DNA from: Bradysia coprophila
Taxonomy: Eukaryota > Arthropoda > Insecta > Diptera > Sciaridae
Length of the DNA stretch: 64,000 bases
Reading direction: 5' to 3'
NCBI RefSeq assembly: GCF_014529535.1
Contig: NC_050738.1
Coordinates: forward strand, 12,788,062 to 12,852,061
Shown in pieces: positions 10,751-22,825 of this stretch (position 1 is the first letter of the stretch; the number at the start of each line of letters is the position of its first letter). The position numbers and the translations under genes are program-made. Under the pieces are notes generated by a model that worked only from the letters and a program-made list of their open reading frames with translations, was not told the origin of the DNA and made no database searches.

Positions 10751-13376
10751 ATTAAATGAAGAAAAACCCTAAAATTATTATCTATAAATGACTAACGTAT
10801 GGAAAGTATTTTTATATGAAAAATGAATCTAAAAAAAAGTGAACATAAAATTCTAATACCATTGGATATGAATTGCGAGTGATTTTCATTTCTTTTTCCT
10901 GTTTTTTTTATTTTATTTAAAACAAATTTTGCGAATTTTGGTTGTAGCAAAAACGAGGAAAAAAGAAAAGATTTTTTTAAAATTAGAAAACGCTTTTAAT
11001 GTAAAGAGAAAAATTATTAAAGAAAACAAGAGAGAAACAAAAAAAATCATAAAAACAAAAGGTGATATATGTAATTTAGTGCTTCAAAAGCGTTAAATTT
11101 TGTTAAATATTCTATTGTACATTGTAAATTTGTTATAGTTGGGTGTATTTTAGCAAAAAAAAAGAAGAAGAAGAAAAACACAGAAAAAAATCATTTATAT
11201 TTTCTCATCGAAACCCCATATTATAGCAAGTCAGCCATATATAACGTGTGCGAGTGTAAAAGAAAGTGATTGATTAGAATAACGTGTCTTTTGAATAAAC
11301 AGTAGCTCATTTGACTATCAAAACGATTCAATACTCAATACTCATCTTGTAAAAGTATTACTTCTCGGTATGGTTTCGATTCACAAGAAACAGATTTTAA
11401 AAAACTCACAAAATAAAACATTCGTTTTGATTCAGGCTCGGAACAAGTCCAATTCAGGTCTTTCACAATCATCTCACCTTATAGACGACTCGGCTATAGT
11501 CTGAAGGTGGCTTGATTTTGTATACGGAATCTGTTGCTTCTCAGCGCACATATCGGTTTTTTCTGTAGGAAACATATTAAAACTGGAATATCTAATCAGG
11601 TCAGCTTCAGGGGTTACCTGCAAGTATAACATGAAGTTGACTTTTTTTTTAAAGATTTAGAGATTGAATACGTTGTCTACTAAAGCATCCACATGTGTAA
11701 TTGAAAACAGCTAACTACGAATCATGGCACCTTTGGATTATAGCCGAGCTTTCTTTAAGATGATTGAGTTAATTTTCGAAAATCCGAATTTCATCTGTTC
11801 CTGAGTCTCAGATTTTAAAGTGTCTTCTCAAATTAAAAAAAAAAACATCAAACGCTCTAGAGTGGTTGTTCGCTTCATTCAACAACAGGACGAACAACTT
11901 ATTATAAATTAAACAATTTCAGTTATTACTCAACCTACCAAAGTTGTAGATTCTGTTTTTACGGATCTGAAATTTTCGTACAAATTTTTACAGACACCTA
12001 CCTGATTGGTACATTAAGGTTAGGGCAAAATTTGATTAGGTCAGTACAAGGTCCAAACATGACCTGAGAATTCCTGTAGCAATGTTCACATACAACTGAC
12101 CAGTTCTGAGCTTCAATTTCAGTCTGACTCGGTTGAAGTTATTGTCCGAGTGACAGACATTTTATAGTTTTGTTTGTACTTTCTACCATTAACTGACGAT
12201 GAATCTTCAGATGCATAGGATATAGGATAGCCTTTATTTCCTTCATTAATACGTATGTTCGAAGTTTTTCCGACCAGGTGTTAATACATTTCTGAAAATT
12301 TTTACGACCCTCTCGAAGACCACTTTTCTGGAAGTTATCCGATATAAGTAACAGGATTCGGTTCTGATGTGAGAATAGAGAAAACGAATTGATTCAGGCG
12401 TGAACATAATATAATCTTGATTTTGTATAAACCTGCCAAAGTGTTCGCTTTCCCTCTCAAGTTTTATAGTTCAAGAGAATGCTTTGCTTGCAATCATTCG
12501 GTTTGTATTCCATTAACATACAACAAAATAACCAATGCTCTTATTGTGTGTCCTAGCTAATAATTTCAGTGCTGATAATCGAACGATAAAATTCATGTAA
12601 CATTTTCTTCTTAAACAATAAAATATCACTAACGACCTGATATAGATTTGAGCAACAAAATTATTCCTCTGCCAATATTCCTACCATTCACCATAAAACG
12701 AATAAAACATTTTTAAATAAATTGCAGTCGTTATACACAATTTTAATCAATTACTTCTTAATTTCATGTTGATTAGCCGATAATCCACCATTTGAAATTA
12801 ATGTCTCACACAAAGAAAACAAAAATAATTAGCAAACTGAATACTACGTTTTTTCCTTCTCAAATTATTTGTTTTCCAAATATCAAAAAAAGGATAAATA
12901 AATTTAAGAAAAAAATTATATTACGCGCGCTGCAGACACGAACTTTCAAACAAATTAAAATTATTAATTAAATTACAAACAAAAATTATATATTGGAAGA
13001 AAAATTAAAAACAAAAAAATTACCAAACGATTTTCATTGCAATCATAATTATTACTCCTAGAACTCAGCTCCAATTCCAGTGGACTACGGTTTCAACGGA
13101 TGTCTCTCTCACAATGCGATGACCAATTGACGACTCAGTGAAAAGGCCGCTGCTCATATGAACCGCACTGGAACAGTTTCAGCAGGTGATTTCTTTTTCC
13201 GCAAAAATTATCCGAGAAAACGATCTTCCTGGCATCAGCAACTGTTCTTGAAAAAATCACTTTTCAACATTGTTTTTCCACAAGGCATTCCTGGTGTGAT
13301 TACGATTAAGATAAAAGTAGATTCTATTTTCCCCCGGCAGTGCAAATCTTTAATACGTTACACTACACTATATTAG

Positions 13377-14279
13377 GGGGTCCAAAATCGTATGGGAAAA
13401 AAAAAGTTTCGAGAAAGTTGGCGGACCCCGGGGAAAACGAACCTATATGATCCACTGATAAAAAATGTATATGGGGCCGATGCGATCCAAGTTCGTTTAG
13501 GGGTCGCGCAATGACGAAATATGTGAAAAATCACGAAAGGGTTAAAGAAAAATTGAACGTAACTAACAGATGCTGAGGTCACGTGTTAAGGTGAGTTGGT
13601 TTATTTCACTTCAGATTAGTCCAAAGAGACCGATTTAATGATTTCTAAGTGCATTCGCATCTCTTAAGTCAGTCAAAGTAGCCCAACCTGTTCACCCAGA
13701 CTTTGGGTTTTTCCAAAACATTCATGGGTTGTACATCGGATATATTTATATCTAACGAGAGCTTACGGCACAAGCTTTCATTGCAAAGAGAAATTTTTTC
13801 GAAAACAATTTTTTGAAGCTATATTGAAATCGATTTTAGTGCAAAAGTGTCAGGATCGTGAACTCAGGCAAATTTCAAATGACTATTACGACAAGACTCT
13901 AACTCGAAACTTGTTGTGTGTGGGCTCCTTTGAAAGCCAATGTCATTACCTTTACAATGACACCTAACACTTAACTGAAAAAGTAACTAAGCATGACTTT
14001 GTATTACTTGGAAATTATCTGTGGATTTTTGTCTATAAAAATATTGTTAGGTGTGCCCAGACGATATAAAAATTCTAAAAAATGAAAAAAACGCATTTTT
14101 GTTGCTCGGGCATCTAATCTAAGTTTTTTGAACCAAAAAAATTTGATATTGTCGCTAAAAAATTTTTCCCATAGAAAGTAATCGCGTTGGCCCCATATAC
14201 AATTTTTATCGGGAGGCCATAAATGTTTGTTTTCCTCGGGGTCCGCCAACTTCCTCGACACTTTTATTTTTAGGACCCC
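13377..14279. mobile_element. 903 bp non-autonomous TIR element
   Basis: Ends with GGGGTCC and GGACCCC. Each arm carries, in matching order, GTTGGCGGACCCC, GAAAAC, GATAAAAA and GTATATGGGGCC, so imperfect arms extend over 100 bp. An internal block near 13945-13970 (ATTACCTTT, then AATGACACC) is shared with the MITE at 36962-37512 and, inverted, with 56700-56960. No transposase reading frame is present. No clear target duplication was found. Confidence 0.7.
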
Positions 14280-14870
14280 ATCTATATATGACCCTATTTG
14301 CATTGTCAGGCTAACTTGTAGAAGGAAAAATCAATTTGCCTTTGTCGTAACACCTAATTGGCAGGCTAGAAGGAAAAATTAATTTTACTGTGTAATACGT
14401 TTTTTTGGCCTGGGTGCAAATAGTCACTTCGTAAGATAAATTGATAGAGACTGATAGTAAAGTTAGTAAAGGGAAAATTTCGATCTCCTCACCGTAATTA
14501 TCGCAATTTGGAAAATCGTTGAAATTCATTATACTTATGTATCGCGTTAATAGTCATTTGAAAACCTGGAACGTAGCTCTAAAATGTAACATTTCTGCAA
14601 CGGTTAATGCCCTTTATAAAACAAACTCGATAGTTCAATAGTTCAGGACATAAAGAAAGGGAAATTTAGCACACAAAAAATGTGACAAATAGAGGGTCTG
14701 AGAATACTAATTTTACAAACAAAAAAATTATCGGTTTGATATAATTTTTGTGTCGTGTCCGATGCCAAGGTATTAAAGGCTTTAGTTTGTACATTCCAGT
14801 ATATCGCCAATATAATAAATAAACCTTTTAATTCGATTGATCAAATTATTAAACTTATGTCGGTTGATGA

Positions 14871-14970
14871 AAAATCTTGTACTTCATTAGCTTTAACATC
14901 CGATTTGCTATATAAGACCACCACCATCTAAGTTCACCCGGCATTTTTCGTCACTGTCATTAACAGATGA
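14871..14970 (+). repeat. Dispersed TATA-containing repeat, copy 1
   Basis: AATCTTGTACTTCATTAG, TTTAACAT, TTGCTATATAAGACC, then TCGTCACTGTCATTAACAGATGA. See the finding on this family. Confidence 0.6.
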
Positions 14971-15061
14971 AATCGAAACGTAGCAGATTATCATCTGATA
15001 TTAAAAATGACACAAGTGGAAGAAAAATTAAAATTGTCATCTAAAACAAAGCTAAAATTCA

Positions 15062-15067
15062 TTTATT
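15062..15067 (-). terminator. Poly(A) signal of the homeobox gene
   Basis: AATAAA on the minus strand about 216 nt beyond the stop codon of the Mohawk-type gene. Confidence 0.45.
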
Positions 15068-15282
15068 TGACTCACAACCGTAATTAGCAGAAACAGAATT
15101 CGGTTAGTCTAAAACAATCAAAATCACTGAATTTTTATACTCACTACACAAGATTTTGGTTACAACTTCGTTGAAGAACAGAACAAAAAATCTCCACAAA
15201 AAGGAAAATGTCATTTTTAGATCCAGTAAAAACTAACGAGAAAACGAAACAAAGTGGAATGTGTGTTGTTACGGTTAATTGA

Positions 15283-16385
15283 TCAACTGTGCTCGATCAT
15301 TCTATTCCGATAATTTCCAGCCAAACTCGTCAGTGCTTCTGCTGCTTCCAGTTCTTCTTTTTCATGATTAGTTGCGTCCACTACTAACTGTGGCTTGTTC
15401 CGGTTCGTCTTATTTCTATGAGAAATCAATTCGTAAGCTTTCATCTAGTACATTTCCTTGCTCTTAGATCTCACCTGTTGGACTCCCATTCAATGTAATT
15501 GTTTTTGTTCGGCTGAAAATTGGCAGCGCTTTCTAACCATTTTGATAGTTCAACACCCCCACTCGAACTGTTCTTATTGTTTGCGCAGTCCAAGCCACGG
15601 AGATACTTCTCCATGATGTGATTTTTGTATTTTGCATTCGAAAACAGACTGGATGTGGTCTTCCCATCGGTACCATTATTCGGTGTCACCGTCGTCGACG
15701 GACTGTTCGTTGTTGAACTAACCTGCTTTCATGCACATTTACAGAATAAAATAAACCGAACCGAATAATGTGACAAACTGACCTGGAAACACTGCTCCTT
15801 CGGGAATGCCACGTTGTGCCGTTGATCGTATTCCGTTCGAACATTACTAACTGAGTGATAACAGTCTTTGTAATCGCTGGAAGGTTGTTTCACCGGTGGC
15901 CGTTGTACATCATCGAATTCATTGCAATTGTAGTCCATGCTGTTACGATAACATTCCGATGTCGAATCGAAATCGTACATGATTGCATTTGCACGTTCTT
16001 CATCACCCCAAATGCTATCGCTGGAACAAATACTAAATTGTTCGACATTGCCGTTGGCGCTTGTATTGTAGTTTTTGATTAAATGTCCCCATGTCTTTTT
16101 CTGTGGCTCTCTGCCCGCATTTTTTAGCTTTCGCCTCCAGTTTGCGAACCAATTACAAATCTATATTGCATGGAATCGGTTGTATAAAGTTCAGAAAAAC
16201 TGTCCAGCCACCCAGTTACCTGGATATAAGTCAGTCCCGTTTTAATGGCTAAAGCTTTTTTCTCTTCTCGGCTCGGATACGGATTGTCTCGTCTACGAAC
16301 TAACCAATCTTTAAGCATACGTTTTATTTCAGGTGTAAAAAGACGTTTTATTGGACGGTTTATATCGCCCAGTGGCCATGCACGT
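15283..16385 (-). CDS. TALE homeobox transcription factor, Mohawk/CG11617 type (5' end missing)
   Basis: Nuclear DNA-binding protein. Four exons on the minus strand join in phase: 16385-16220, 16160-15783, 15722-15475, 15415-15283, coding for 307 residues to a TGA stop. The homeodomain starts RPIKRLFTPEIKRMLKDWL, has the TALE three-residue loop insertion at NPYPS, and helix 3 is ICNWFANWRRKLK with Ala at position 50, as in the Irx and Mkx families. Mohawk-like marks further on are GNVEQFSICSSDS after the homeodomain, YKNHIMEKYLRGL, and the C-terminal AAEALTSLAG, matching repressor-type motifs of vertebrate MKX. No Iro box was seen, which argues against Iroquois. All three introns are about 59-60 bp. 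The first base of this exon set needs two bases from an upstream exon. Candidate N-terminal coding sequence lies at about 16650-16796. Confidence 0.85.
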
Positions 16386-16559
16386 CTGTTTAGAAATTTT
16401 GTTTTGCTTTAACGAATGGAATAAAATTGGTTGGTCAAATCGTATTGTGGTTAATTTGCGCAATAAATTTTCTATTTCAAAATAATGGAGATGGGTGGGT
16501 AAGATATTGTCGAATGGTCGTGAATGAATATAAAACAAAACTTTAGAACAACAAATCAA

Positions 16560-16796
16560 ATTGAAAGCAGTTAAAAATATTGTCAGGAGTCTTTGAAGCT
16601 CCTTCTCCAGACTTTCACAACTAAATTCTTTCAAAGCAACTATATGTGCTCTGTGTAACTGTGCTTCTGTTATCTTAAGGTCATTTACAAAGTAAATACG
16701 TTTAGGGGAAGTACCGAGGTCTTCCCGTGATCGGGGTGAATGTTCTGCCACTGACATATACTTTATAAATAACCTCTGTGTATAATCTGGAAACAT
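16560..16796 (-). CDS. Candidate N-terminal coding region of the homeobox gene
   Basis: An open frame starting with ATG at 16796 reads MFPDYTQRLFIKYMSVAEHS, then a Lys/Arg/Glu-rich stretch ending near ESLEKELQRLL. The composition is much more protein-like than the flanking AT-rich DNA, and it lies just upstream of the homeobox exon on the same strand. The frame differs from the homeobox frame, so an intron must intervene. Phase-compatible donors are only moderate or weak (GTCAGT after 16756, GTTACA after 16660, GTTTTA after 16537). The exact exon border, and whether the gene starts here, is unresolved. Confidence 0.4.
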
Positions 16797-17788
16797 CTTA
16801 AAATAACAGCGTTCATCACCAGCAGCCTCTTCAATGGAATCTAGAATTCACCTTCCTTATTCTCATTGTTTCATTTTCTGATAGATGATTTTGTAAGCGA
16901 CACTCGCATATAAGTATCTCAACAACGAAAAACCTCAATAATACACTGAACAGATGAAACGTTAGAAGGAAAATTAACTCAAACGATTATTTTTGATAAG
17001 GGCGAACACCATGCAAACAAAAGTAATAAATATCTAAAGCTCCAAACGTTATCAACGAACCTACTATGCCTTCTATTTCTCACAGGACGAGAAGTTTTTT
17101 CCATTTCTAAAAAAAATATCAAAAAATGAAAAACGACAAAATAAGTGAAATTAAATCCTAAGACCAAATTAAATCATCAAACAAAAAAGACAAAAAAAAA
17201 CTTTAACAAAAAACCTAATGATTGATCGATTACATTCGAAATTCTGCTGAAAATAGATTTTCACTTTAAGCGATATTGTAGAACTTTACCAAAGAAAACA
17301 ACATAAGTGAAACATCAGAAAGGAAAAGAAGCAAAAAATAAAATTAACGACACAACACACATAATTAGCAAATTCGAATATTGTTTTTCGTTTTTCACCA
17401 ACTCAAGGTACCTAAATAAAAATATCATCGCACTTTACATGATGTGTCTTTTTAACTGTTCACCTCAAGTATAATCAAAACAAATACATGAAAATGAGAA
17501 TTACATTCAACTGGCTCGAATACAATCTAACGTGTCTCTCCAATGACAAAAGAAAAGAAAAATTGTGAAAAGAAAATTCGGAAACTTTTTTTTCTCGTTC
17601 GATTAATACCAAAACACGCACACAACGATCGATATAACATGAAAATTTGAACAAAACTTGTTAAAAAAACATAAAAAGTCACGTGTGATCACAGATCGTT
17701 TTAAGAAGATAACATTGGGAAGAGTTAATATATTGGATCTCGCAACAGTACATTATGTATGCGAAAACATTTCAAATTTCAATACATT

Positions 17789-17806
17789 TGTGTGTGTGTG
17801 TGTGTG
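17789..17806. repeat. TG dinucleotide microsatellite
   Basis: Nine uninterrupted TG units, followed by CGCG. Confidence 0.9.
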
Positions 17807-19508
17807 CGCGAGATAGGAAAATAAGAAAATTCAAAATGTCCGACAAGTTTTTCTTTTGAAACTATTTGATCTTTTCCAATAAACGGAAACTGGTTCAATT
17901 CGAAATAACTGACTATCAAACCATCATTGGGAATGTAGAGCAGTTATTTGGCCAAACGTTTATCGATGAAATATTCCCAAAAACATCAAATCCAACATTT
18001 ACATAACACGACACGGAAAAAAAACTTGCAGAAAAAACAGCAACTCAAAATTGTGTTAAAGCGATCACAGAATTACTGCAAAGAGTAACACCGATTGCCT
18101 GTTCGAAAACGCAAATCACATCGAACAAAGATTCCACCAAGCAAAGAACAATATCATCCTTGTAAGGAAAACACAATGAAAAACTGAACTTACATACGTT
18201 GTTGCTTGTTTTCTTCGTTCCACCAAATATGTGAGTGTTGTATCCTTGGATCACCTTTGAGTGGGTGTTAGTCTAATTTTCCAAGATTTCTTTAAGGCCT
18301 AAATGGATGTTTTCAATGTTGTTTCGAACAAACGTTCCCTAAAATTTGTAGAGCGACCATGAAGTTTAGATAATTTCACTAATAATGGGAAATTATAAAT
18401 AATATGCCCGTCACCTAGTTTCGATCACTCAAAAGAAACGTATCGACTTATCCAACAGACAGCTATAAAAGAACTATTCTAGTTAACGAAAAAATTAGTT
18501 TAAATTGAAGATTATCGTAGATTTCGTTGCGATACGTGCGGATCGTTTCATGTATTGTGTAAGTAGTGACTGAAAAATTTTCACGAAAAATGAAAATTAA
18601 ATTTCTTTTTCGCTGCAAATTAACTGTTTCAATGATTTCATTCAGTTAAATCAAAAATTATTCCAAATATCCACTCCGTCGGACCGATCCTATCGAATTT
18701 GTTGCGAAAACTCGTATACCTGAAAATTTGTATTTTTAATCTGAATGTCTCCTGCTTGCACATGAAATAAGTATACATACGCAAGCAGATAAGAAATTGG
18801 ATTCGGAAAATTCATGTTTTTCACGAATATCTTAAGCAATAGGCTGTTGGGCAAGTGGTTATTTTATGTACTGCATTACGGTCTTTAAATAAAACCGAAT
18901 ATGAATCTCTGAGAGAAAATAGCCTAGCATCAGATTTGAGTGGTGTTGGTATTCTGTATTTTATCGGGACAATTATATACAACGTTATGTGCATATTTAT
19001 GGTTGTTATTTGATGCAGTTATGATTTTCCTTTATCAAATGGACGTTGGTTTGAAGAACTTTTGATTATTTTAATAACTTTATTTTGAAGAAACCTTTTA
19101 TTCAGCAATTAAAAAGAAAAACTTCAGTTATTGTGTCTGTTAATAACTGAAATTTTACTTTTGAAGAGTCAAAAGAGTTGTGAAATCCTAGAGTTCTTGC
19201 ACTGATGTCGCGTCCGTGACATTAATTTAAAGACTTTTTGAGGAAAATTTTATGTTTTTTTTCTATTTACGAATTGTACTCTACGAAAGCTATACTAGAA
19301 TTACTAAAAGCTACAACCGTAGTGCCGTGAAATCGCATTAGATGGCACTCTGTGCTTTTTCAGATTGAAATTTATTTTGGGAAAATGCAGATTGAAAGAA
19401 AATACGAATAGAGAGCATAAAACGAATGTGAATTCAAACTGTATCGTTGAGTGGTTAAGATCGAAACTAATTTTCCGTTCAATTAATCGTTTACTTACGA
19501 AATGTATC

Positions 19509-19588
19509 AAAAATCTTTTATTTCATAGGATGTAACAGACTAGCCAGAGCTCATCACTTATTTTCGTCATTGTTAATAACAAATGAGT
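19509..19588 (+). repeat. Dispersed TATA-containing repeat, compressed copy 2
   Basis: AAAATCTTTTATTTCATAG, then TCATCACTTATTTTCGTCAT and TTAATAACAAATGAG. The TATA core is lost in this copy. Confidence 0.45.
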
Positions 19589-19658
19589 ACGAAAACATCT
19601 TGCAAAGGAGACAGCAGGTAGACTCTGTTCGCTTACCGTTTACGTTAAAAACTGGAAA

Positions 19659-19675
19659 GAGAGAGAGAGAGAGAG
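19659..19675. repeat. GA dinucleotide microsatellite
   Basis: Eight uninterrupted GA units. Confidence 0.9.
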
Positions 19676-20381
19676 TATATTTCGTTGTCCATTTGAAAAC
19701 GGAGTCGTTAACGGAGTGACTACGTTTAGCGCTTATCTAGAAATAATGTTACACGAAGCGGTCTTCGGAGTCTACCCATCTGTTTTGTCGAAATGAACAA
19801 TCAAGGATTCAACTAATAATTCTGAAAATTAACAAAAGAATCATCAAAACTCTGACAAATTACAAGTGAAGAGCTCTTGTTATGGTAACGTACCCCAGCC
19901 GAATCAGATTTCGTTCTGTATGAAAGATTCACAAGTGCATTTCACTCATCTCATTTCATCAATGTACATTTTTTATTCTTAACATAAAAGTCCGTTATAT
20001 TCTTAAAAAAGAATCTTTAGATAAATCTTCGTTTACTTATCGGTCGGCCTTTCTTTTTCATTTCTTTTTCTTTAAACTCATCATCTACAGAATTTAAAAT
20101 CGACGAGAAGAGAAACACATTATCGAGATTTTTTTTTAACATACAAATAACTACATACAATACACACCTACCCATTTTTACATGTGTACATGCATATAGT
20201 ATACGTAACGCCAAAGTTATGGTAAAAAAGAGAAAAATATTCCATTTTGGAGGCTGAAGCGATCACAACAAAAAAAAGTTGAACGCTTTGTTTAGGCGAG
20301 ACAAATAATTATGCTATGGGAAAGAAGTTTGAATTTTTTGACTTATGATGATCTGATATAGTATTACAAGCATCGAATTGT

Positions 20382-20424
20382 AGGGTGACCATTTCGAAAT
20401 GTATTGAACATTTCTGGTCACCTA
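20382..20424. repeat. Short hairpin
   Basis: AGGGTGACCA..GAAATGT pairs with ACATTTC..TGGTCACCTA around a loop of about 5 nt. The stem has a small bulge. Function unknown. Confidence 0.55.
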
Positions 20425-20611
20425 AGTGCAGATGAAGTAATTTCCATAAAGAGCAGGGTATATTCTAGAAGTACACTGTCTGAGACAGTCTCAATGTGAC
20501 CTAGTTGTTTTTTTAGTAATAACGAGGCTAGGCAGAGCAGTAACCAAAGAGTGGAAGAGCGAATGTAAAATGCACTTAATTGAAAAACATCGGGGTAGTA
20601 AGACAATCATT

Positions 20612-20713
20612 AAATCTTTTACTTCTTTTGTTCAAGTGTTTTATGCAGAATCTTTTACTTCAAACATTTTTCTATCTAAACACTTATTTTGCTTGGTTAG
20701 CAATAACAAATGA
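20612..20713 (+). repeat. Dispersed TATA-containing repeat, copy 3
   Basis: Contains both lead motifs, AAATCTTTTACTTCTTTTG and GAATCTTTTACTTCA, and the closing AATAACAAATGA. The TATA core is replaced by TATCTAAACAC. Confidence 0.5.
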
Positions 20714-21429
20714 TCTAGACCGTTTGAGTTAATCATGTGAGATTCGTTTGTAACTGGTTTTCAGGTAGTGTTCTATACAGTATTCACTTACCTTGACTTA
20801 CCTTGACTTACCACGACTTTTAATGCACGATTGTGTGTTGATCAACGAACAAAAAAGTAGCTAAATGATAGATAAATTTCTTTGGCAACTATATTCAAAT
20901 GAATGAAAGTTCTGGCAAAGAAAGATAGAGAAAAGTTTATACTGCATACGACCTACAAAATTTATTGCATTTAAACGTTTCCAACCAACATTACTTGCAT
21001 CAAACTTTACACCCTGTAGCAGACAATAAATCTGGGTGTTAATGGTAAGTGCGAAGTAAGGCGCCGTCGACCCACTGGGGGGCGGTTTAATTTTACAAGT
21101 TAAGTTCTTGTAAACGATCAAAGAAATATATATTATTTGGTTAAAGTTTAATATTTTCTTTTTAATAAATGTGTCTTACGATGATATGTGTGTTTCGTTG
21201 TGTGAAGATCATACATGGCCTCTTGTTTATTTTTTCTGATGTTCCTTATAGTAATTCAACATTCCACAGGTTGTGATTTTATAAAATTGAATGAATATTT
21301 TTATTTATATCAGATGCAAACCGCAAAGTGTAACGGTAAAGTTCTGCACAAGTTGTTTTGGGAAAAGAGAAAATTAATCAACCATTGAATACTTGGTGTA
21401 TTTTCATCTGTTAAATTCCATTTGTTTGA

Positions 21430-21480
21430 GAGATTCTTTTGAAAAACAGCCTACCAAAATCAGTCGTATTTTCTTGTGAT
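21430..21480 (+). mobile_element. Truncated MITE end (70-bp-TIR family)
   Basis: GAGAGATTCTTTTGAAAAAC, CCTACCAAAATC and TATTTTCT match the left terminus of the 551 bp element at 36962. No right terminus is present within several hundred bases, so only a fragment or an eroded solo end remains. Confidence 0.6.
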
Positions 21481-22225
21481 GCTTATTTGGTTTGTGTTGG
21501 AGGCGTAATGCTTAGACTTCAAGACCAGCGTCAAAAATTTTGTTTAGTTCTTGTGTGGAAATCCAAATACTTGGAAGACGTTTTACAAAAATTTCTACCG
21601 CAGCAGTTCACATGGTGTCATTGGATAGCTGAGGTCATAATGTAGTTACATAGCAACATGAGCCACTGGCTTTCGATTTAAACTACATTTAAACTACATT
21701 TAGATATGTCACTAAATGGAAAAATTAGTCTACTTCGGCGAAATTCTAAGAGTGCAACTGAATAATGAAAAACCAGTCTGCCACGTTACTATGTTTCTCA
21801 TGTACTACTGATGGATCTTTAATAGACCAAATTCTTCCGCCTTGTTAAAATTTACTTCACATTAACTTACATTTTAACAAAAATAGCCAGGCAAAACTTG
21901 GTATAGGAACATCGAGGAAGACAACTAAGACTCAGAATCTATTGAGGCTTTGCACTGAAATTAACTTAATCAATCTGCTACTATAGTTTTTGGACGTGGA
22001 ATTTTTAGGTGAAGCTCTCTTAACGTATGCAACGTATGCAGCGCAGCCACATATGCAGACTGGTACCAGATAATTCAATATCCAAAGTCATCTTTCGATA
22101 TTTTTCTTGCACTCTCGAGGAGAAAGTTCTCCGATACTTCTGTAAAGCGCCAATCTGCAATAATAATTTCAAAACAACTACTTTGCTCACACAAAAGACT
22201 GCAATTTAGTTTCAGACTAAAAGTA

Positions 22226-22231
22226 TTTATT
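22226..22231 (-). terminator. Poly(A) signal of the Gly/Tyr-rich gene
   Basis: AATAAA on the minus strand, 38 nt past the stop codon. Confidence 0.7.
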
Positions 22232-22268
22232 TCAAAAAATTTTTGCTGATAATTTCAGTATTTCAGAA

Positions 22269-22718
22269 TTAATAACTTCCATAGCCAGATCCATAGCCAC
22301 TTCCATAAGAAGCACCTCCATAACCAGATCCATAACCAGCGCTTCCATAGCCAGAAGGATAAGCATAACCTTGTCCATATCCAGATCCATAAGACGCACC
22401 CCCATAACCAGCGGTTCCATAGCCAGAAGGATAAGAATAACCTTGTTGTCCATAGCCTTGCGGACTGTAAGCTTTGCTGCCATAACCATACGGACTGCCA
22501 TAACCGTATGCACCGCTATACCCGTACTGACCGCCATAACCAGCTTGACCACCATATGCGGGTTGACTGCCGTATCCAGCTTGACCGTAACCTGATGCAC
22601 CGTACGAAGCAGCGCCATAGCCTTCACAAGCAACCTTGCCACCAACGGCCGATTCAGCGATAGCCAACTTCTGTAGGACACCAGACTTAGCAACGTTTAC
22701 GACTTGACGAGCTGCCAT
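22269..22718 (-). CDS. Gly/Tyr-rich low-complexity protein, 149 aa
   Basis: Intronless. The first ~30 residues are ordinary ([20 protein letters not shown] onward) and contain no convincing hydrophobic signal peptide. From residue ~33 to the end the protein is a repeat of GYG/YGS/YGA units. Longer blocks around [20 protein letters not shown] and [20 protein letters not shown] are duplicated in tandem near the C-terminus. A TATA box (22818-22825) and a poly(A) signal (22226-22231) frame a compact transcription unit, which supports a real gene. Such GY-rich repeats occur in insect cuticle, silk-associated and eggshell proteins and in phase-separating proteins. The lack of a clear secretion signal leaves its location open. 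No family assignment is made. Confidence 0.8.
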   Translation of the reverse strand: MAARQVVNVAKSGVLQKLAIAESAVGGKVACEGYGAASYGASGYGQAGYGSQPAYGGQAGYGGQYGYSGAYGYGSPYGYGSKAYSPQGYGQQGYSYPSGYGTAGYGGASYGSGYGQGYAYPSGYGSAGYGSGYGGASYGSGYGSGYGSY

Positions 22719-22817
22719 TTTTACAGATGAGTATTTCGATTTGAAATTTTTACTTTCAAGGTATTTACTTCAAGGCGGTTGAACGCAGAATGACGAATTG
22801 TCCCTACGAAAATGTCG

Positions 22818-22825
22818 TATTTATA
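22818..22825 (-). promoter_or_regulatory. TATA box of the Gly/Tyr-rich gene
   Basis: TATAAATA on the minus strand, 100 bp before the ATG at 22718. The expected start site near 22790 lies in a TTCGTCATTC/GTTCAACC context. The same octamer is used by the GGT-like gene. Confidence 0.7.

Larger units (their letters stand above)
10751..15061. other. Intergenic spacer between Reps and the homeobox gene
   Basis: Very AT-rich with long A and T runs. No gene was recognised. It contains the 0.9 kb TIR element at 13377-14279 and one copy of the dispersed TATA-containing repeat at 14871-14970. The two genes converge on this interval. Confidence 0.6.
16800..22220. other. Intergenic spacer between the homeobox gene and the Gly/Tyr-rich gene
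   Basis: No gene was recognised in about 5.4 kb. Contents are a TG microsatellite (17789-17806), a GA microsatellite (19659-19675), dispersed-repeat copies at 19509-19588 and 20612-20713, a hairpin at 20382-20424, and a truncated MITE end at 21430-21480. The left part may contain upstream control sequence for the divergent homeobox promoter. Confidence 0.55.

Noticed and set aside
15283..16385. Iroquois-type identity for the TALE gene
   Set aside because: The homeodomain shares Ala50 and TALE loop with Irx, but no Iro box was seen and the C-terminal AAEALTSLAG and YLRGL motifs fit Mohawk better.
22232..22693. 153-codon minus-strand frame overlapping the Gly/Tyr-rich gene
   Set aside because: Out-of-frame shadow of the repeat coding sequence; it yields Met/Val/Leu repeats and lacks its own signals.
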